9,658 bases of DNA from Flavobacteriaceae bacterium (lineage in GTDB: Bacteria > Bacteroidota > Bacteroidia > Flavobacteriales > Weeksellaceae). Both the position numbers and the translations under genes were made by a program. The notes beneath the pieces were generated by a model, which was not told where the DNA came from, searched no databases, and worked only from the letters and a program-made list of their open reading frames with translations. Each line of letters opens with the position of its first letter. Position 1 is the stretch's first letter. Shown piece by piece: positions 6,799 to 9,658 of the stretch. The DNA lies in NCBI GenBank assembly GCA_031289875.1, contig JAITOO010000089.1:1-9658 (forward strand), in the 5' to 3' direction.

Positions 6799-6802
6799 CA
6801 TA

Positions 6803-7453
6803 ATGGAAGAAATTATTAAACTGCCTATTTTCAAAACATTGACTAACCATGAGAAGCAACTTTTGCTGGAAAATTGCACGGTGGTTGATTTTGACAAACG
6901 GGAAGCTGTTTTTAAGCAGGGCAGTTTTGCCGTGAACAGCTATTACATCTTGGAAGGCTATTGCAAAGTCATCTACAAATCGACCACTAAAAAGCGAATG
7001 CTTGCCGTTCTGCATCAAAGCGAATTTATTGGAAAAGACTATGCGTCAAAAGATTATTATCCGTACAGTTTTTATGCGCTGACTTCGGCAAAGATGCTCG
7101 TGATACCGATTTTGTTTCTCAATTCCCTTTGTGAAAGTAATTTCCTGTTTTATAAATTGCTCAACGAGAGGTTGGAAAATTATCTGATAAATAACGCCAA
7201 ATGGCTGGTGGACACAAGTTTAAAGAATGTGCAAGGCTCGGTGGCAATGTTCCTGTTGAAATATTACAGCAACGAAAAATACGCAGGAATGCCGCTTTCG
7301 CGCGAAGAAATGTCAGAACTGATAGGCTATTCCAGAGAAAACGTAATACACATATTAAAAAATTTCTGTGCAGAAAAATTAATCTCTTCCATTGGCAAAA
7401 ACATAAAAATCCTGAACAAAGAAAAATTAGAAGAAATCGTGAGGCACAGCTGA
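6803..7453 (+). CDS. Crp/Fnr-family transcriptional regulator
   Basis: A 216-aa protein with the family layout. Residues about 5-115 form a cyclic-nucleotide-binding-like beta-barrel (IFKTLTNHEKQLL, then YYILEGYCKVIY). A dimerisation helix follows near 115-140. The C-terminal winged helix-turn-helix has LSREEMSELIGYSRENVIHILKNF at 165-188. The recognition helix SRENVIHIL aligns with Crp SRETVGRIL, keeping the Arg-Glu pair (R178, E179) but with His where Crp has a third contact arginine. It lacks the Fnr E..SR pattern. Only four scattered cysteines are present (C25, C54, C110, C189), not the Fnr cluster arrangement, so an Fnr-type 4Fe-4S oxygen sensor is unlikely; the ligand is unknown. It is divergent from the dcu-aspA operon, suggesting local control of that pair, which is inference. 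The DEAD-box gene downstream has its own promoter. Confidence 0.88.
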   Translation: MEEIIKLPIFKTLTNHEKQLLLENCTVVDFDKREAVFKQGSFAVNSYYILEGYCKVIYKSTTKKRMLAVLHQSEFIGKDYASKDYYPYSFYALTSAKMLVIPILFLNSLCESNFLFYKLLNERLENYLINNAKWLVDTSLKNVQGSVAMFLLKYYSNEKYAGMPLSREEMSELIGYSRENVIHILKNFCAEKLISSIGKNIKILNKEKLEEIVRHS

Positions 7454-7480
7454 AAATTACAAATCTCTCAATTTCTTAAA

Positions 7481-7511
7481 TTGTTAATTGCCAAACAAAT
7501 CGTATCTTTGC
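7481..7511 (+). promoter_or_regulatory. Bacteroidota-type promoter of the DEAD-box helicase gene
   Basis: TTG at 7481-7483 is followed after 19 bp by TATCTTTGC at 7503-7511, a full match to TAnnTTTG at the preferred spacing. The start of transcription would be near 7517, leaving about 16 nt before the ATG at 7533. This is one of the two best promoter matches in the window, and it separates the helicase from the regulator gene upstream. Confidence 0.75.
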
Positions 7512-7532
7512 ACCAATTTTTAAAAATCATTA

Positions 7533-9239
7533 ATGAATTTATTTCAAGAATATGGTCTTTCAGAAGACATATTACAAGCTATCCAAGAGTTAGGTTACAG
7601 CGAACCGACTGAAATTCAGAAACAAACGATTCCCTTCTTACTCACCCAAAACGAAGACCTCATAGCATTAGCACAAACAGGCACGGGAAAAACTGCCGCT
7701 TTCGGCTTGCCCATTTTGCAAATGATAGACACCAGTCAAACCAACGTGCAAGCGCTCGTTCTCTGCCCCACACGCGAACTTTGCCTGCAAATCGCTAAAG
7801 ATATTGCATCCTACGCTAAACATTTGAACTTACGATCCTTAGCCGTTTACGGCGGGTCGCTCATCACCGAGCAAATCAAAGGACTGAAAAACAAACCTCA
7901 AATTGTTATCGGAACACCCGGAAGAGTGAACGATATGCTGAAACGAGGCGCATTGAAAATCAATAACATACAATGGCTTGTTTTAGACGAAGCCGACGAA
8001 ATGCTGTCTATGGGATTCAAAACCGAACTGGAAACAATTCTGGAAGAAACGCCCAAAGAAAGACAAACGCTGCTGTTCTCGGCAACAATGTCTAAGCAGG
8101 TCGAAAAAATCGCCAAAGGCTACATGAAAGGCGCACAGAAAATTTCTGTCGGAGCTATCAATGCCGTGATAAAAAACATCACTCACAAGTTTGTCGTGGT
8201 GCGCGACAGACAGAAAAACAACGGTTTGCGGAGAATCTTAGATGCCAATCCCGACATCTACGCTATCATTTTCTGCCGAACCAAAGTAGAAAGCCAGCAC
8301 ATCGCCGATTTTCTAATGCAGCAAAACTATTCTGCCGATGCGCTTCATGGAGATTTGTCTCAGGCTCAGAGAGACAACGTGATGAAAAAATTCCGTCTGA
8401 AACATGTTCAAATTTTGGTTGCAACAGATGTTGCCGCACGCGGATTAGACGTAACCGACCTGACCCATGTTATTCATTTTTCTCTTCCCGACGATCCGGA
8501 AGTCTTCGTTCACCGAAGCGGAAGAACAGGGCGTGCCGGCAAAGACGGTGAATCCATCGCAATTATCCGCCCGAGCGAAATGGGGAAATTTAAACGCATT
8601 AAAGAGGCAACTTCTATCAAAGTAGAGGAAATGGCAATCCCGACGAAAGAGGAAATTCTCCGCGCCAAAGAAAAATCCATGTATGAAAAACTGCGCAACA
8701 TCAATTTTAACGAAGAAGAATTTGAATTGTCCCAAACTCCTGATTTAACGGATATTACCAAAGAAGAACTGTACAAAAAAATCATGTATCTGGAACTGAA
8801 ATCGGTGTGGGACTTCTATCAAAATCAGAAAGATATTTCCCCTGTTGATAAAGACGAACGGTCTTCTGAAAGGGACACCCGAAGCAGAAAAGGCGGAAAC
8901 CGTCGGGACAGGAATGACCGAAACGATAGAAATGATAGAAACGATAGGAATGACCGAAACAACCGAAACGGAAGAAATGGAAGAAATGGACGGAACAAAA
9001 ATACTAATTTTACACGCTTTTTCTTCAATTTGGGAAAAAGAGATAATATAAACAAAATCAAAGTATTAGACCTTATCAATCAGAACACCAAAGGTGCAAA
9101 AGCGGACATTGGAGAAATTGACATTCGAGACAAATTTACTTTTTTTGAAGTAGATTCCGCTTATGCCAATCAACTGCTGAATAAATTCAACAATTTGAAA
9201 TTCAATGGAAAACCGCTGTCTTTAGAAATCGCACAATAG
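7533..9239 (+). CDS. deaD: DEAD-box ATP-dependent RNA helicase with DbpA-type RNA-binding C-terminus
   Basis: ATP-driven RNA unwinding in the cytoplasm; relatives (DeaD/CsdA, DbpA) act in ribosome assembly, cold adaptation and mRNA turnover. In order, the 568-aa protein shows the Q motif (GYSEPTEIQ, 21-29), Walker A AQTGTGKT (47-54), PTREL (79-83), TPGR (128-131), DEAD (152-155), SAT (183-185), the second RecA domain with IIFCRT (245-250) and ATDVAARGLD (297-306), and HRSGRTGRAG (327-336). After a helical extension to about 435 comes a charged, disordered linker (440-490) built of Asn-Asp-Arg and Asn-Gly-Arg triplets. Residues about 493-566 (FTRFFFNLGKRD to the C-terminus) look like the DbpA RNA-binding domain, an RRM-like fold. 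All ATPase motifs are intact. The symbol is by family resemblance; csdA or dbpA-like would also fit. Confidence 0.94.
   Translation: MNLFQEYGLSEDILQAIQELGYSEPTEIQKQTIPFLLTQNEDLIALAQTGTGKTAAFGLPILQMIDTSQTNVQALVLCPTRELCLQIAKDIASYAKHLNLRSLAVYGGSLITEQIKGLKNKPQIVIGTPGRVNDMLKRGALKINNIQWLVLDEADEMLSMGFKTELETILEETPKERQTLLFSATMSKQVEKIAKGYMKGAQKISVGAINAVIKNITHKFVVVRDRQKNNGLRRILDANPDIYAIIFCRTKVESQHIADFLMQQNYSADALHGDLSQAQRDNVMKKFRLKHVQILVATDVAARGLDVTDLTHVIHFSLPDDPEVFVHRSGRTGRAGKDGESIAIIRPSEMGKFKRIKEATSIKVEEMAIPTKEEILRAKEKSMYEKLRNINFNEEEFELSQTPDLTDITKEELYKKIMYLELKSVWDFYQNQKDISPVDKDERSSERDTRSRKGGNRRDRNDRNDRNDRNDRNDRNNRNGRNGRNGRNKNTNFTRFFFNLGKRDNINKIKVLDLINQNTKGAKADIGEIDIRDKFTFFEVDSAYANQLLNKFNNLKFNGKPLSLEIAQ
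8913..8993 (+). repeat. In-frame 9-bp tandem repeat encoding Asn-Asp-Arg / Asn-Gly-Arg units
   Basis: Nine consecutive 9-bp units lie within the helicase gene: five encode Asn-Asp-Arg (8913-8957), one Asn-Asn-Arg (8958-8966) and three Asn-Gly-Arg (8967-8993). Codons vary between units (AAT/AAC, GAC/GAT, CGA/AGA/AGG/CGG), so the amino-acid pattern is better kept than the DNA. The tract joins the helicase core to the RNA-binding domain and resembles arginine-rich disordered RNA-binding tails of other DEAD-box proteins. Copy number may vary by slippage without changing frame. Confidence 0.9.
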
Positions 9240-9279
9240 GCTGATAACTCTCATGCCGAAATTGTCTTGAACCTTATTT

Positions 9280-9311
9280 TTTGGTACGAAATATGTTACT
9301 ATATTTAGTAA
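9280..9311 (+). promoter_or_regulatory. Candidate promoter and inverted repeat ahead of the HMA-protein gene
   Basis: A perfect 6-bp inverted repeat, TTACTA-TATT-TAGTAA, lies at 9296-9311, 8 bases before the ATG at 9320. Within it, TATATTTA (9300-9307) resembles the -7 TAnnTTTG with one mismatch, and TTTG at 9280-9283 is a possible -33 with a 16-bp gap, slightly short. It could be an operator overlapping the promoter. The sequence is AT-rich, so this is weak. Confidence 0.3.
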
Positions 9312-9319
9312 AAAAAATC

Positions 9320-9658
9320 ATGAAAAGATTCTTACTGACTGCGTTTTTTTTCACGTTTGCATGGATTTGCATGAACGCTCAGATTAAAAACGCTAAAACC
9401 GAAGAAGTTAAGATTAACGGAGTTTGCGAAATGTGCAAAGCCACAATTGAAAAGGCAGGAAACCTTTCAAACGAAGCAAACGTAGTGTGGGATGTAGATT
9501 CCAAGACGGCAAAAATAACGTATGATGCTAAAAAAACTTCGCTGAACACTGTTCTTAAAAGAATTGCAAAAGCCGGCTATGACAGCGAAAAAGTTAAGGC
9601 TTCCGATGAGGCATATCAAAAACTGCCTGCCTGCTGCCAATACGAGAGAAAAACAAAC
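9320..9658 (+). CDS. Secreted heavy-metal-associated (HMA) domain protein, 3' end beyond window
   Basis: An open frame from the ATG at 9320 runs 113 codons to the window edge without a stop. The first 20 residues form a signal peptide (MKRFLLTAFFFTFAWICMNA, cleavage likely before Gln), placing the product in the periplasm or outside. The body is an HMA ferredoxin-like fold: VKINGVCEMCKATIEKAG carries the CxxC metal site (C36, C39), followed by the strand KTAKITYD, a helix, and AGYDSEKVKA, as in MerP and CopZ. A second cysteine motif, LPACCQYER (102-110), follows the domain; I recall similar tails in Bacteroidota HMA proteins. The likely role is binding copper, zinc or mercury in the envelope, but the metal is unknown. 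It lies 80 bp after the helicase stop, with a weak candidate promoter between. Confidence 0.85.
   Translation, partial: MKRFLLTAFFFTFAWICMNAQIKNAKTEEVKINGVCEMCKATIEKAGNLSNEANVVWDVDSKTAKITYDAKKTSLNTVLKRIAKAGYDSEKVKASDEAYQKLPACCQYERKTN

Noticed and set aside
8913..8993. CRISPR-like array
   Set aside because: The 9-bp units are contiguous with no spacers and are in frame within the helicase gene.
8825..9079. Open frames on both strands rich in Phe/Leu/Ser or Glu/Thr/Met
   Set aside because: They are readings of the 9-bp tandem repeat of the helicase gene in other frames.

Overview
The window reads as a chromosomal segment of a Bacteroidota bacterium, probably from the Flavobacteriia or Bacteroidia. 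Genes are AT-rich overall. Starts lack strong Shine-Dalgarno sequences. Several genes are preceded by the Bacteroidota -33/-7 promoter form (TTG, about 19-22 bp, TAnnTTTG), clearest before the tRNA and the DEAD-box helicase. The families present (S9B dipeptidyl peptidase, DcuA/B with aspartase, DEAD-box helicase with a DbpA-type C-terminus, secreted HMA protein) fit that phylum. I cannot name a genus.

Layout: bases 1-89 (minus) hold the N-terminus of what looks like a Bacteroidota tyrosine-recombinase integrase, cut by the window edge. It lies just beyond the 3' end of a tRNA with anticodon CAT (196-269, minus), which has its own promoter and terminator. A secreted dipeptidyl peptidase IV (398-2548, plus) and hemB (2727-3704, plus) follow; hemB ends at a strong intrinsic terminator. 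Convergent with hemB is a minus-strand pair, a C4-dicarboxylate antiporter (6616-5294) followed 41 bp later by aspartase aspA (5252-3849). A Crp/Fnr-family regulator (6803-7453, plus) is divergent from the pair. Then come a DEAD-box RNA helicase (7533-9239, plus) and the start of a secreted heavy-metal-associated (HMA) protein (9320 to the window end, plus).

How the genes work together: the transporter and aspartase form an anaerobic aspartate/fumarate module. Aspartate is taken up, probably against succinate, and deaminated to fumarate and ammonia; fumarate can serve as electron acceptor. The divergent regulator and a 186-bp intergenic region rich in GGCAATA/TATTGCC motifs suggest local control. 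HemB feeds heme synthesis, which fumarate respiration also needs, but no direct link is visible.

Most of the window is ordinary core metabolism. The parts most worth a second look are the integrase beside the tRNA with a repeat cluster between them, and the motif cluster in the dcu/crp intergenic region. I saw no clearly new multi-gene system.
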